Shown in pieces: positions 47,756 through 60,700 of a DNA stretch of 64,000 nucleotides; within the stretch, counting starts at the first letter, position 1; each line of letters starts with the position of its first letter. The notes beneath the pieces were generated by a model, which did not search any database, was not told where the DNA came from, and worked only from the letters and a program-made list of their open reading frames with translations. The translations under genes were made by a program, and so were the position numbers. This DNA is from Didymodactylos carnosus (Eukaryota; Rotifera; Eurotatoria; Philodinida; Philodinidae): contig CAJNOQ010000014.1 in assembly GCA_905250885.1 (NCBI GenBank), positions 49,092-113,091 on the forward strand, read 5' to 3'.

Positions 47756-50432
47756 ATTTAAGTATAGCTATGTGGATTGAGATGCAATAGAAAATAATCT
47801 GTAATAGAACAAAAACAATGTCAGTTTTTGGAAATAATAATTCTGCTGTCGTCTGTATCTCAGAGAAATAAAATGCTCATTTTCTATAATTTAAGACGAG
47901 TCAGAATGTTCTCAGAATTTGTCGATGACTGTGGAAAAAGTGAAAGATAGTGGAATACAAGCTACTTAGAAGGCTAACTTCTTTTAGTCGTGAAGTACTG
48001 CTGTTAATAACAAATAAAATAACGACTGTTAAATATTTGGCATAAATACAAAAAATATGTGGAGAACAAATACATTGAATAGAAAATAGAATTAAATTAA
48101 ACATATCACCGGAAATAACGTTGGTTTTGAGTTTCTTTTTCATATCCAACACACTCGATAACCCCAAAAGATTTTCTATATTTGGCGAGGGACACTTCCA
48201 AAGGTTTAGGGAAAATTTTAAAACAAAAATGATGCAAAAAATTTTTCGTGGGAAAATAATATTAGTTTCAATATTTTTATTAAACTTTTGGAAGTACCCT
48301 TCGCCAAAAATAGAAAATCTTCTAGATTATCGAGTGTGCTGGATATGAAAAAGCACTTTTCAGCAACTCAAAACTAGCTTTATATGATATGTTAGACTAG
48401 AGAATTAAAGAATAAAATGGAAGTATTTTAAGCTGAGAGAAGTTAATATAAATGGTGAAGTTTTTTAAGTTTTTAATAATGCGATATTTTTTATCTTCGT
48501 CGATTGAATTAGTTCGTACAACGAAATAAAATTTTGAATTACAACTTGATTTTTCAACTCATACTTACATCGCTTATTTTTGCTAAACTTATTTATGACT
48601 AACAGATGAGGGTTCACACGGTAAAAATCTGGTAGGCATGCATCACAGCTTTTTTTTTTACAATACTAGAAAAATGTAAACAGTTATGAAGAGTATGACA
48701 TCACCAAAAATGATGTCACCTTTTTTGTTATGACTTTCTAAAATCGAAATTCTAAAAGTAGATTTATCATGATAACACTTTCATTAGTTAAAGTAAATCA
48801 ATAATGTGATAGTACTGTCATATTTTTCACGTTGTATGATTCATTCAACAGGACGAAAATGTCACACTTTTACAGTTACATGCAATGTTTTTTCTAGAAT
48901 GAGAGTGTCACAGTTGTGTGGCACGTTTTTACCATTGATTGCTGCATTTTTTTTGCTGTTGTTGCATTTTGTGGAAAGGTAGTGCACATTTTGAGGTGAT
49001 ACTGTTCCACAACGATATAATAGTTCATCGGACAAGCAGTTAGTTAAACTCTATTTCCCAATCGGAAGAACGTTTGTAAGACGAGATCAAAGAGGAATTT
49101 TCTGGAGTTTTTTTTCCGCTTCTGGAGCACAAAAACAAGATTAAAACAAGGAAAATCAATAATATAAAATCTGAACTCACTCTTGACCTTCCTCACAGTT
49201 AACGCGAAACGTGGACTCAGTTTTTAATGTTTTATAGAACAGATAAATCAAGAAACCGAATGAAGAAACTATTAAAATGTACGGTAAAAAAAAAGAGTAG
49301 ATAATCATAAGGTAATAATACAATCTTCACGAACTATTCACCTTTCACAAGTTGTCGGTTAATTAAACAAATTAATGTATAAAACATCTGTAAGAAAATA
49401 TCTACAATATTAGGTCAACTTTATTTTACGCTCATATCTGTAAAAATAAAAGAAAAGAACATTTACCTCTTTGTTTTTTATAAACTATTGGCCGAACGTG
49501 AATACGCAATATTCAACAGAAAGTATGCAATTATGTAAGAAAATAAATGTATATCAAAACGAAGGAAAATCTCTAGTTTTGTAACATGTGAAGTCTATCG
49601 TTTAAAGTGTTAAGACTGTGATATCAAGAGTTGACAGCATAAATATTTAAATTAACATTTTTCATTGACGTCACAGTAAAAACGTTGAGCTCAACATGAA
49701 AAATGTATGGTGGTATGAATGCAGTAATTTATGCATATATACAAATAACATAAGGCCCCTTTTTTCACTTTACCATTTTGATTAGTTCCTTTCTAAGCTA
49801 ATAGAACAAGTTATTTGTTCCACAAAAGAGATAGTCAGATTAGCTACAATGATAATAATCGCTAGTATCAACGTCACTCACATAGAGGCTCGTTTTCATC
49901 GCAGTTTACCTTGACCGAAAGATATGTTTCTTGAAAAGAAGAAAGAGGACATAGTACTCATTTGGCTGTAGTACCGTTCCTTTACCAGTTTTACTTTGTT
50001 TACTGTCTAAGAATCATTATAGTATATAAAAGAAATCTGCATCGTTTTTGTGTCGATGGATTATGTTTAATTGAGCTATGACTGGCAATTTCTCAGCAGT
50101 TAAAAAACGAAATAGAATTCGCGTTTGTTATTAGTTTTTATGCAATGTTGACCTATTTCAAGCAATAGATAGATGATGAAATCACGGCGATCTTCTGTAA
50201 GAAAATTTGTCATACAAACATATTAATATTGAGTATATGGGAAACTAATGTAATTTTTAACACAAACTGAGCTGATTTTATCACAATTATTTATATTGAA
50301 TTTTATTATTGTTGTTTTGACTTAAAGCTTCGTACAATAACATACGTTGGTTTCTTAACTCTTAATTTTATCAAGTAAATCAACACAGGACACACGCAGT
50401 GTTATCACAAGTGAGACTGTGATAACACAAAG
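47756..50432. other. Intergenic upstream of ATG3
   Basis: Contains the ATG3 promoter side, a MITE-like element at 48135-48353 and a perfect 10-bp inverted repeat at 50399-50428 (GTGTTATCAC/GTGATAACAC with a 10-nt loop). No gene could be supported. Confidence 0.4.
48135..48353. repeat. MITE-like inverted-repeat element
   Basis: CTTTTTCATATCCAACACAC and CTCGATAA at the left pair with TTATCGAGTGTGCTGGATATG at the right. A second block (TTTGGCGAGGG/CCCTTCGCCAAA, then TTCCAAA/TTTGGAA) extends the arms to ~70 bp with small gaps. Outer GGTTTTGAGTT/AACTCAAAACT suggests the arms may reach 48123-48375. Confidence 0.7.
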
Positions 50433-50617
50433 AATTACAAAACAAGAGATAATATCATAGTAAAATGACGAACAGTCTAGATTCTATACTAGAAAAACAT
50501 AGCATTGTTACGGCTTCTCATTTCAACTTTTACATCAATTATTTTCAGGCCATTACTTTCATTTTATATAATCATTGAAGTCGCAACAGTCTCGAGAAGC
50601 AAAATATATTTCAGAGC
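50433..50617 (+). repeat. Direct repeat A, copy 1
   Basis: A ~185-bp stretch starting AATTACAAAACAAGAGAT and ending TTTCAGAGCT that recurs at 53156-53342 with only about five differences. It contains a ~70-bp core (CAGGCCATTACTTTCATTTT) also found in repeat B. Confidence 0.88.
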
Positions 50618-51525
50618 TTGATTCTTACGTTTTAAGCAGCATCGCTGATATGTTCCCACGGCTTTGTACTTTTTAATCTTAAGAAACGTTAACAACATTT
50701 TGTTCTTTGCATATTGGCCGCTGATGAAGTTATTGAAATGAAGTTTTATTTCCTTTATAGCTAGAGCCAGTGTTTACAAATCGTTCATGATCTAAATTTT
50801 GGTCATACTAAAGATTAGCTAATAAGAAACTTTTAGTAAAATTAGAAATGCAACCATATACCTTACAAAAGTATATGTATCATCACAAAAGTAATTTTTG
50901 GTAAAATTACTGTACTGAAAAGTAACATGCAGTCATAATAATAACTGTTCCTCGCTATGAGTCTAGAGGAAATACAAAATGTGGTCTTTTGAATAATAAA
51001 TGAGACTTACATTATTCTTCTATGAACGAATATGAAATTTTTAGATGATCATACAAGTTCAGACCTTCTCAGCATATACCGTTTATTTATTTAATTTGAA
51101 CTCTTATATAATTTACTAAAACAAATGTATATTTGTTTAGAAATAAAAAACAACAACAGTGGAGAAAATATCCGTCAAATATGGATAATTTCTCGGACAA
51201 AAACGTCGATTGTAAATTTGTTTCATCCTCCGCATCATATCGTTCCCAAATATATTCATCTCATTGTTGAGAAACGAGTCTAATTTCTGAATAAACGAAA
51301 CAGCATCGAACACACATCGTTTTTGTAGGTCGACACTAAACAGTTGCTTAAAATTTTGGAAAGTTTTTCATAAAACTCAGTTAAAGATAAGTTATAATCA
51401 TAATGTTGTTCATACGAACGAGACATTGACTCATCATTGTTTTTAGCATGAAAAACTTTCGTCTGCTCGACAGTAACAAGTAGCAGAAGCCAACTAAGTA
51501 AGAACCTTGCGCGGAAGTAACAATA
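50618..51525. other. Unassigned sequence between repeats A and B
   Basis: AT-rich. The minus-strand frame at 51280-51531 begins with a hydrophobic stretch but has no recognisable domain and runs into repeat B, so it is not called. Confidence 0.35.
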
Positions 51526-51689
51526 AAACAAAAAGTTTCTTAGTCGTTCAAAAGCATACGAGCACGTTTTCTATATAAAAATAATAATACAGCTTCTCAT
51601 TTCAAAGTTTACATCAACTTATTCAGGCCATTACTTTCATTTTATATAATCATTGAAGCCGCGTAACATTAGCCAGAAAAAAGCAATAG
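51526..51689 (+). repeat. Direct repeat B, copy 1
   Basis: Starts AAACAAAAAGTTTCTTAG and ends AAAAAGCAATAG. It is nearly identical to 52517-52685; copy 2 has an extra ACGT after GAGCACGT. It shares with repeat A the core around TTCTCATTTCAA and CAGGCCATTACTTTCA. Confidence 0.88.
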
Positions 51690-52169
51690 CAAAACTGGTA
51701 AACAGAAGAATAGCTCTTCATAGAAATGTACTTATTGGACATAAAAGTAGAGCTGAATTCACGTGAGATCGAGAAACTCTCAACTGAATAAGCAGCAACT
51801 TACACTACTTTTCTATACAGAAGATACCTCAAAAATTTTACTAAAGTGTTTTTCGATCCTCTTATTCAAATAAAATTTGTCTGAAATGACAACGAGAAAT
51901 TGAATCCTCTCCAAGCTAACACTTTCTCTCATTCTAATAGAAAAGAGAAGCAAAACTTTCTACTTCTATTGATTGTCTGTGTTAATGTCTTAGTTAGACG
52001 TCGATATACGTTAAAGAAAAGAGAACGTGCAAATAAAAAATTGTAAAATAGACAAGTTAGAATGTTCTGCACATGTTATTTAGGTTTGTACACATCATTT
52101 TTACGAGTTAACACTAGAATCGTATTAAATAGACATATTTGATGCGACATATTTCTATGGACATATTTG
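51690..52169. other. Unassigned sequence between repeat B and the inverted pair
   Basis: AT-rich, no gene or further repeat recognised. Confidence 0.35.
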
Positions 52170-52945
52170 TATTTCTTTTTTGGCAAATGCCCTATAAACA
52201 CTCAGTACGTGTATGACTTTAGTGCAATGTATTGTTTGCAACTTAGTCACTTTTTATGCAAACTAAAAGTAAATTTTAGTGTTAGATTTAAAAGACTTTT
52301 GCCTATTCAGAAATGTAAAAAGGTTCAGGACTTTTGCAGTAGAATCCTGAAATCGCCTGATCAAAGTCGACATATTGTTTTTCCGTTCGAGAGGGAGGCA
52401 CAATTTGAAAAATAAATTACTAAAAACTCATGACGTTATATTCCTCAGTTTGTACAGTTCTTCTTTGCCGAATACAATTAAAAACTACAAGATTCATCGC
52501 CATTGTATTCATTCTGAAACAAAAAGTTTCTTAGTCGTTCAAAAGCATACGAGCACGTACGTTTTCTATATAAAAATAATAATACAGCTTCTCATTTCAA
52601 AGTTTACATCAACTTATTCAGGCCATTACTTTCATTTTATATAATCATTGAAGCCGCGTAAAATTAGCCAGAAAAAAAGCAATAGTAATGAATAATATGC
52701 GCATATATACATCGGTGACTTTGATCGGACGAGTTCAGGGTTCTACTACGGAAGCGATTTGGGGGGGCGGGGTTGTGTACGTTTTTACATTTCTGAATAG
52801 GCAAAAGTCTTTTAAATCTTACATTAAAATTTACTTTTACTTTCATAAAACGTTACTAAGTTGCGAATAATACCTTGCACTAAAGTCATACACGCACTGA
52901 GTGTTTATAGAACATTTGCTAACATTTGCCAAAAAAAGAAATAGA
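52170..52945. repeat. Inverted repeat pair bracketing repeat B copy 2
   Basis: Arms at about 52170-52375 and 52705-52945 are imperfect reverse complements: AAAAGACTTTTGCCTATTC at left against GAATAGGCAAAAGTCTTTT at right, and CTCAGTACGTGTATGACTTT against AAAGTCATACACGCACTGAG. The right arm carries an extra GC-rich insert (GGGGGGGCGGGG, near 52761). Repeat B copy 2 lies between the arms. Confidence 0.8.
52517..52685 (+). repeat. Direct repeat B, copy 2
   Basis: Second copy of the 51526-51689 unit, with a 4-bp ACGT duplication and a few substitutions. It lies between the arms of an inverted repeat. Confidence 0.88.
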
Positions 52946-53155
52946 AACATTGTCCATTTGATACGACCCTAATAGGAAATGTCAGACGCATTGTAATTTC
53001 AATTAAAACGAAAAACAAATATTAAAGCTTCATTAATTCATGTTAAATAGTATTGATGTTGGAGTTCGTTGCACAACAGATGATCTTTTTCGTCACAATA
53101 ATGCGATGAATTAAATTAGATTCTTCGCATAGGACACAAAGATATCTTAAACAAG

Positions 53156-53342
53156 AATTACAAAACAAGAGATAATATCATAGTAAAATGACGAACAGTC
53201 TAGATTCTATACTAGAATAAACATAGCATTGTTACGGCTTCTCATTTCAACTTTTACATCAATTATTTTCAGGCCATTACTTTCATTTTATATAATCATT
53301 AAAGTCGCAACAATCTCAAGAAGCAAAAAATATTTCAGAGCT
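53156..53342 (+). repeat. Direct repeat A, copy 2
   Basis: Second copy of 50433-50617, about 97% identical by eye. The order A-B-B-A of direct repeats suggests nested insertions or a segmental duplication. Confidence 0.88.
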
Positions 53343-54094
53343 AAACTCTATAAAATGAAATTCAACTGATTTCGAGAAATTCTGAGAAAAGAAGGTTACA
53401 AGTCATTATACTGTTTAAGATACGATAATGAGAAAGGTTAGGCTAAAATTTGGCTTATTTGAGTATTTTAAGACTTATAATCGTCCAGTTTTAAATGCAA
53501 CTCAGTAAAAATGGTATATTTGTAATCAAGATTAGTTCATACTGAACGAAGAACCATCATTGTTGCATCACATTCAAACAAAAGAACTTTCTTACAATAA
53601 ATGGTACAAACACTAACCACCATATCGAAAATATTATTTCACCGTACAGAAGTGTAATATTAAATAACTTTTCTAGGCTGTGTGACACCTAATATCAGTT
53701 CTAATCGTCGAAAAAAAACAAAGACATTTAATAGTTTCAAAATGCAACTCAGTGTTTACAAAATATTTGTAATCAAATAAACTCATAGAAAGGGAAAGCC
53801 ATCATTGTTGCATTTCGAAGTTATCTTGATGTTCTAAGTTCATTGTATTAGACGGCACAAACTCACAAGAAACCATTTTTGTTTAGGCTGAAAAACTACT
53901 ACACATTTGCTATCAATAAAGTAGAAGTTAACAAAATGAAAGAGAATAAAAAAATTCTTTCACTTTATTTGGCTTGGCACCTCTTCATAATCCAAAAACA
54001 ACAAATATTTAAGAAAAACAAAATGACAACAACTTTAAACAGACAAAAGCTTTTGCTAATTGCTTTTTTTTTGTTTTTCCATTTGCTTTTTCTC
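53343..54094. other. Intergenic, 3' of RPL37
   Basis: AT-rich; includes the RPL37 3' UTR at the right end. Two similar phrases (CAACTCAGT...; ATCATTGTTGCAT) occur near 53500-53570 and 53745-53815, hinting at an old short duplication. Confidence 0.4.
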
Positions 54095-54430
54095 TTATGA
54101 TTTTGTAGCTGGTACTGTTGCTGTCGATGATGCACCACCACTCGACGCTTGTTGTCTTTTATGTGCTTTTTGTGATTTAGCTAATGTTCCTTCACGAAAA
54201 CCATTTCTAAAGCGTCGAAATACGACTTTTAAGTGTTGCATACGACCAGTACCGGTTGTTTTTCTTCGTCGTGCTTTTTCACTCCAATTAAATTTACGTA
54301 TTTTTTTCGATGGAAACCCACATGCAGCACATCGTTGACGTTGTAAGTGATAGGATGAACGGCCACATCGACGACACAGTGCATGAGTCTTAACGTTACG
54401 TTTACCAAATGACGATGTACCTTTCGTCAT
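54095..54430 (-). CDS. RPL37: 60S ribosomal protein L37 (eL37)
   Basis: Zinc-binding protein of the large ribosomal subunit. A single uninterrupted frame of 111 residues starting [16 protein letters not shown], as in nearly all eukaryotic eL37. The C4 zinc finger is visible as LCRRCG (Cys19, Cys22) and RCAACG (Cys34, Cys37), followed by the basic [23 protein letters not shown] core and the GFREGT motif. The protein is about 14 residues longer than human (97), with an S/A/T-rich tail. A TTTTAG acceptor ~25 bp upstream of the ATG suggests that the usual intron sits in the 5' leader rather than in the coding region. Confidence 0.97.
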   Translation of the reverse strand: MTKGTSSFGKRNVKTHALCRRCGRSSYHLQRQRCAACGFPSKKIRKFNWSEKARRRKTTGTGRMQHLKVVFRRFRNGFREGTLAKSQKAHKRQQASSGGASSTATVPATKS

Positions 54431-55237
54431 TTTAACACTGAATTTTTAAATCTAAAACAAAAAGAAAACGAACCGCTTTATATGCTAAAGTTTTTAAGAT
54501 TATTTTAAACAGAACAAAGTTTTGTAGTTTCCTAAAATAAGACTACTGAAATTTTAATATCTTCTAAGGTAGTAGCAAGCTCTTGAACTTCCTCAGCATA
54601 GCTCGTTAGTTTTATGCAAGAGGTACGTTTTTACTTTTAAAGGAAAACGACTTGTATCGTTTTACAACTTATCTTTGCTATATCTGTGCTGGCACAAAAT
54701 TTTGTGTTAGGCCTTTACACGAAGTTTCTCTTCGCAATCCATTCCATCTGAAACTCCGTCGCCATCTTGCTTTACTTGATTTAAAAGTTCATGTAGAGGA
54801 CGAAGGAGCCGAGATGACTGGCTATTAGGATCCTGAGCCTCCAAATTCCACCTTCCACAGATCTGCGGGCAACTGCTATGTTGCACTTTTTAATCTTAGC
54901 CTACATCTAATGTACAATTTCTTCATGCTAAATTTGGTACTCTAGCTGTATCGGCTTACAGATCAATTAACGACATCCTCGTATAGTGGCGCTCCACGGT
55001 GATACTCGTAAAATTAGTAAGAAAGATCAGCAGTATGTGCGAAAAACTAGTTGCTTTTGCAACTTCTGCAACAGATGCGCACTGTTTTAGGAACTAAATG
55101 AGAAATTTGCCCCGGGAGTGAGTGGTGACAGAAAAGCATTATCTTATCTCAACTGCTACTGGAAGGGAGTGTGAAAAATAGTGAAATACTAAATCTTCAA
55201 GGAAGCCAACTCGGTCAGAAAATGTTAACTATTAAGT
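54431..55237. other. Intergenic upstream of RPL37
   Basis: Probable RPL37 leader and promoter, then sequence of somewhat higher GC with no open frame of note; it may be an old degraded element. Confidence 0.35.
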
Positions 55238-55576
55238 TAGGTATGCACCAGTATCGGTATACCGAATACCAAAAATACTGACTTTTTTCGATTTGGACTT
55301 TTTTGAATTTTGCCATCTGAAGTGAGATAGTTTCGCATCCTGGACACCCAGAAAGAATCAGGGATTCAAAATAAGAGTTTTTTTGCTTTCTAAGGGCAAA
55401 GTTTTCCTTTATTTTCTGTCTACACATGCTCAGAATACACAGCTTTGTGTTCTAACTATCCATGACGCTAAACTATCTCATTTCAGATAGAAAAGTCCAA
55501 AAAAGTTCAAATCGAAAAAAGTCGGTATTTTCGGTATCGGTATTTCGGTATGGATAGCGATACCGGTGCATACCTA
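55238..55576. mobile_element. hAT-like MITE with perfect 8-bp target duplication
   Basis: A 339-bp element starting TAGGTATGCACC and ending GGTGCATACCTA, flanked on both sides by TATTAAGT. The inverted arms extend over ~100 bp and include GGTATACCGAATACC-type variants, TCGATTTGGACTTTTTTGAA and CTATCTCA. 8-bp target duplication and TAGG ends point to hAT transposase. There is no coding capacity. Confidence 0.9.
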
Positions 55577-57720
55577 TATTAAGTGCTGTCATAGGCGGGA
55601 AAGGTTCTAATTAAAGTTTATCCTGCCATACATAACTCTTGAAATTTACGACAGCTGATCACAAACGCGCATCTACCTAAGGCCAACGGCTTGTCCACGT
55701 AATACGCTACTTCGCTGATCAAGTTTTTTTTTTCATGTTTTTTACTTGATAAATCGGTAGAGGCACATCACTAGACGCAGTTTTGCACGCTGGTTACGAA
55801 TCTAACATTTTTTTTCAAAAGCAGTGGAGTGTTCACTTAAAAAGTTGAAATTGAAATTTTTTAAAAAGTTTATTTTCAATTTCCTCACCAAGACACTTTC
55901 TTTAAAAAAATTGAAATATACACCATCGGATAGAGAATTCAATTCTCTACAAAACGGCTTACTCAGTTTTTGAATTTTGAGGCTTCAGAAAAAAATTCAA
56001 ATTTTTGGAAATATCCAAGAGTGCAATTTTGAAATTAATGATTCGCAGTGTTAAAATCGTTTCCCAACAATTTTCTATAGTGCATTGAAAAGAGTACACA
56101 GAAATCTATCTACCTGTACAAAAATGAAATGTTTTGAACAAGGTTTAGTGCTTCAAAACGAGATGCGCAAAGGTGATCAAAAATGAGAAAAAAAAATGTT
56201 ACTGTGTAACGGAATAAAACCCTGTTTCAGACTCGCAGAAAATAGTTAGAAGAAAAACCTTTTTACCAACATGTAGGCCGTTGTTCGCTCTACAACTCTT
56301 GTCTCACTCAAAATTTTCAGAGTGTCGTAGATCACCGAGAAAATCGCAATTTGTTCTGCTCTCCAAAAATGATGGGCCTTTTTTTGTTACTGCGTAACGC
56401 GTAATAGAATTCATCTCTAAGCCGTAAAGCTCAACCAAATGTTTTCATTTTTTCAGCATACGTAGAGGAAATGGTACTGCATGAAACGGCGCAAGAACCA
56501 ACTCTCTAGCTCTTAAACTTGTCGAAAAAACCGTGAATTAGTGTCAGAAATGTTACTGCGTAACGTTTGGACAAGCCGCCAATATCTATTCAAATTGGGA
56601 TTAAATGATGTTTTGTACTTCTTCTATGTTTCTTAAGTGGAACCACCATAAAGCGCTAGAAAAATTTTTTTGAAACCTTTTGCGTTTGGTGAAAAATACG
56701 TTTCCACTTTTTTTTTGCATTTTGGAAAAAACTTCCACTTTTATTCGCTTTTATGACTTTTTATTCCGCTTTCATCGGGCAACTCCGGTCTATACCCCTT
56801 CTGATCTGTTAGAAATTATTGATAGTTTACCTAATTAAAAAAGTATCTCAGTTGAGAATTGAAAATATATCTCAGTTCGTACGTAGCCACCGGTTGTGTT
56901 TGAAATTCCGGGACAATGTTTTTAATTCGATAAAAAAGAAAAGAAGAAAAAATCCCGAAAACTCTGTCTAGAAAAACTTGAAAAGAATTTGTTAAACAGA
57001 AGGATATTATGTATAAAAAAAATAGCAACAGCAAAAAATATTTTTGATAGTAATATCTACTAGTCAACAATGAGCTCGGTCTAATAAGCTGAATCAGCTA
57101 GGCAGTTTCATCAGGGCTAACTCAGAGCCGGAATTAACTCCGAAAAAACTGAATATTACTTTTTTACAAAAAGATTTTTTCTTCTCTTTTGCTACTGATT
57201 CAGAACAGAATATCCCTATCAGTGCTTTCAGGGTTGACTCAAGTAACCACATAATGCCGAAAACTTAGAAGGTGTGTTTGATAGTAACAGCAATATCTTC
57301 CTACTCAAGATAATACTGTTCTTAAATATTTATAATAGTCAAAATTATCTAAATTTTGTACTATTCTAAATTTTTCATACAGTTTAAAAATCTTTGTTAT
57401 TTACATGAAGCTTTTTCTTCTCGTAACTGATTCAATGCTGGAAAATTTGACTGGAATCAGTTCTGAAATTGCCACTTTCAGAAAATTCAGTGCTGATTCC
57501 GTCACTAGATCACAGCTAAATGAGCTGTCCAGAATTTTCATCTTTGAATTACAAAATACATTTTAATGAGGCCTGATTCAGTTCTGATAAAATTGCATAG
57601 TTGCAGATCGAACTGGTTGTCGACTAATGAAGAAACTGAAATATTGCAAAAAAATTAATTTAGATTTGATTAATTTAGAAAATAATATTCGTTGTAGAAG
57701 TCTTTTGAAATGCATCTATT
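55577..57720. other. Intergenic with spaced GTTACTGCGTAAC motifs
   Basis: Contains three copies of a short palindromic word at 56198-56210 (one mismatch), 56386-56398 and 56552-56564. The rest has mixed complexity, perhaps a decayed repeat, with no open frames resembling a known protein. Confidence 0.4.
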
Positions 57721-60700
57721 TTATTCCTTCACTTCTTCGAATTTTATCAAATCAGTTTTTTCTGATACAAAATTTCTTTCGCGATACGCTTGTAAAACGG
57801 TATCAATAACTTCCCCACGAAATTTTTTTTCATCGGCAGAATTCATTTTCGTTCTATCATCATTTGAAATCGGTAAATCATCGAGTAATTCTTCCAGTTT
57901 TTTTACATCACTAGAACGGACAAGAAAAATATTCGTTAAAGTGACGTATCTATAACGGACAGCAACGCTAAACAAGTGTTACCACTAATTAGAAATAGAT
58001 ATTTTTTCTTGTAAATCTACTTACTTGATGCTCTCACTAAGCTTCCTATTGCAAAATAAGTGAGACATGAATTTTTCGTGGATTTCACTGGACACTCACG
58101 AATTTTAGGTACTTTCGGATTCAAAACTTCTTCACATTTTTGGGACACTTCAAAGATTGTAAGCCAGGATGCTTTTTTTATTAATAGAAATTCAACTTAC
58201 GTTGATATTTTTGGCGTGACAAGATCTAATTCGTGAATATCAGTTGTCTGTTTCGTTGACATATTTGAAAATAATTGTGTATGTTGATTTGTTCTCCAAC
58301 TAATTGTTGTTGAATCATCAGACGCTCCCCGCTTATTCACCGCTAAAACTTGCTGTACGCGACTTTCAATCAACGCTAAATATAATAGAATATTTTGATC
58401 ATTCACAGACTCTGACTGATTTGAAAATGTTGAAATGATACGTTGGTCACAGCCGATATCGCGAAATAATTGTTTTAACAGTTGATAAGCAAAATCCAGT
58501 AGTTGACGTCCATTTTCTTTTGCACTTTGTAATGACTGAACATTTTTACTAGCGTCACTTACAGAATGCTATGAAAGGTTAAACAACTGTAGTATGAACT
58601 TAACAAATGATGTCATATTCTTACCTCCAACATCGCAAATACATCTTTAACAACTAATGAATCGACATTATCTTTTGAAAATGCGCTTACAATACGTTTA
58701 CGTTTAATGTCAAGAGTTTCACGTAGTCGATTGAGCTAAAACAAAGAGTACAGATTAAAATTTTTGAACTTGTCTTTCATTATTAGTGCACTTCGTTGAT
58801 TAATTCCACGGCATATTCAAATAATGAAAATGTTTTATCTTGTTCGGCTAAAAATGTTTCGACAGCACGCTTCAGATCCTTGTCTTTAATAAAAGTTTGT
58901 CCAAATACATTATGAAATAATCGACGAAATTCATCAGCTGTATAAGCATTTTTAACTCCACTTGAGCCTTAGATAAAAATTCAACTAGAATCTAATCAAT
59001 TGCAAATGAGTTGTGTAAACTGTGAGGAGGAATAGAAAATTCGCTAATGTAGTATATTAATCGGAGGTTCTTATATTAAAAAAAAACTACGCATTTGAGA
59101 GATAGTTAAAGGAATGAGTCAATTCAGCGCAGAACATTAATGATTTCTTTCAATGCATCAGTTTGTGTATAGCTGTCGCGTCAGTGTGCAATGTTTTTGC
59201 AGTATTCTTTATAAATATATATTCAACATTGAGAAACTTGTAATAGATGACTACTATTTTCGGAAACAAACAGAACATGATTTCTAAACCCCTGAATGCT
59301 CTGAAATGGTACGAAATCTCCAGAAACCCCTTTCTACTCGTTTCTGAGAATAGAATATCTCAAAAATTTCAAAATGAAAATTTTACTTTTAGCACCAGAG
59401 AAATCAAATGATTTGAAACTACTAAAAATTCGATTAATGAATCTAGAGGACAGTGAATTACCAATGATCTATAGAAAATAACAGCAAAAAGATACGACAA
59501 AATCCTAGAATATGGTATCGTACGGGAAGTATTAAAGAGATTATTATCTGTTATCGTTAAGAGATATGTGACATACGTTTTCCAGCGAATGCATCATTTA
59601 AACTAATTTGTTGTTTCCTCACATTTGACTTTTGTAAGATGAAATTTTTTGATGCATAATTGGTTTCTAACAAACGATCTAATTCTCGAATATCTTCAAG
59701 TAATTTTTTTTCTTCTTTTTCATGTTGATCTTTCATTGCATGCATCCTAGCTACTAAATTTCGTCTAAAGTTAAAAGAGGGTAATACGAAAGAACAAAGA
59801 ACATGAAGGGTCTTTTTCTTTACCTATTCTCAAAACTTTCCGAACATTCTGTTGTTAGCTTTCTTAATTCATCTGTGGCATTCTCCATGATAGCTGTTAG
59901 TCGATCATATTCTTTGATCATTTCACCTCGTTTTTCTAACATACGCTTAATATAAGAGCGTAAATCAGAATTATGGGAACGGATTGTATTCAGTTCAAGA
60001 TTCATTCGATGTAAGCGATCTTCAGTTCTTGTCAATTGTGTATGATCTCGTCTCATTCGATATTCATTGCCATATTGACCACCATGTTGGAATTTTTCTC
60101 GATCAAATTCTTTTTCCAATTTCAATATATCCTCGCATATATTATTGATATCCGTTTGCAAATGTTTATTACTTTGTTGTATTCGATCAATATTTGATGA
60201 GCAGTTTTTTAATTGTTCCAGTTGTTGTTGTTCCAAACCTGTTTTGAGTTGAACATATCAAACACTGTCTGCGCCCGATTTACGTGAATAATAAGGCATG
60301 AGAAGATAAGGATAACAGAAGATTCTTTACTGTTGTTTCAAACTTTACCTCGAAATATATTTGCTGTAACCAAATTTTCAACAGTTAATAATTCTTTTTG
60401 TGTATGTTTTTCCAAATTTAATAGTTTTCTACATGAGAAAAGTAAGTATGCTGCTTAATACTTCTATTAGACAGAAATATTGTTTTACTCTTGCATTAAT
60501 ATTGAATTTCTTGTTCGATGTAAAAATCTTCTCATTCTGATTTCTAATTGACGATGAAGACTTTTCAACGTATTTTCTTCTGTGTTCAGAACAGCTATAT
60601 GACTACTCAATTCCACTAATTTTACACGGTCAGTTGTCTAAACAATGACGGAGAACTTCCGCTTTAATTTTAATAGTATAGAAAACTTACTTCTGGTCGT

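Noticed and set aside
52664-52846. Peptide similarity between a plus frame at 52167 and this minus frame (RFKRLLPIQKCK)
   Set aside because: It follows directly from the DNA inverted repeat and is not evidence of protein coding.
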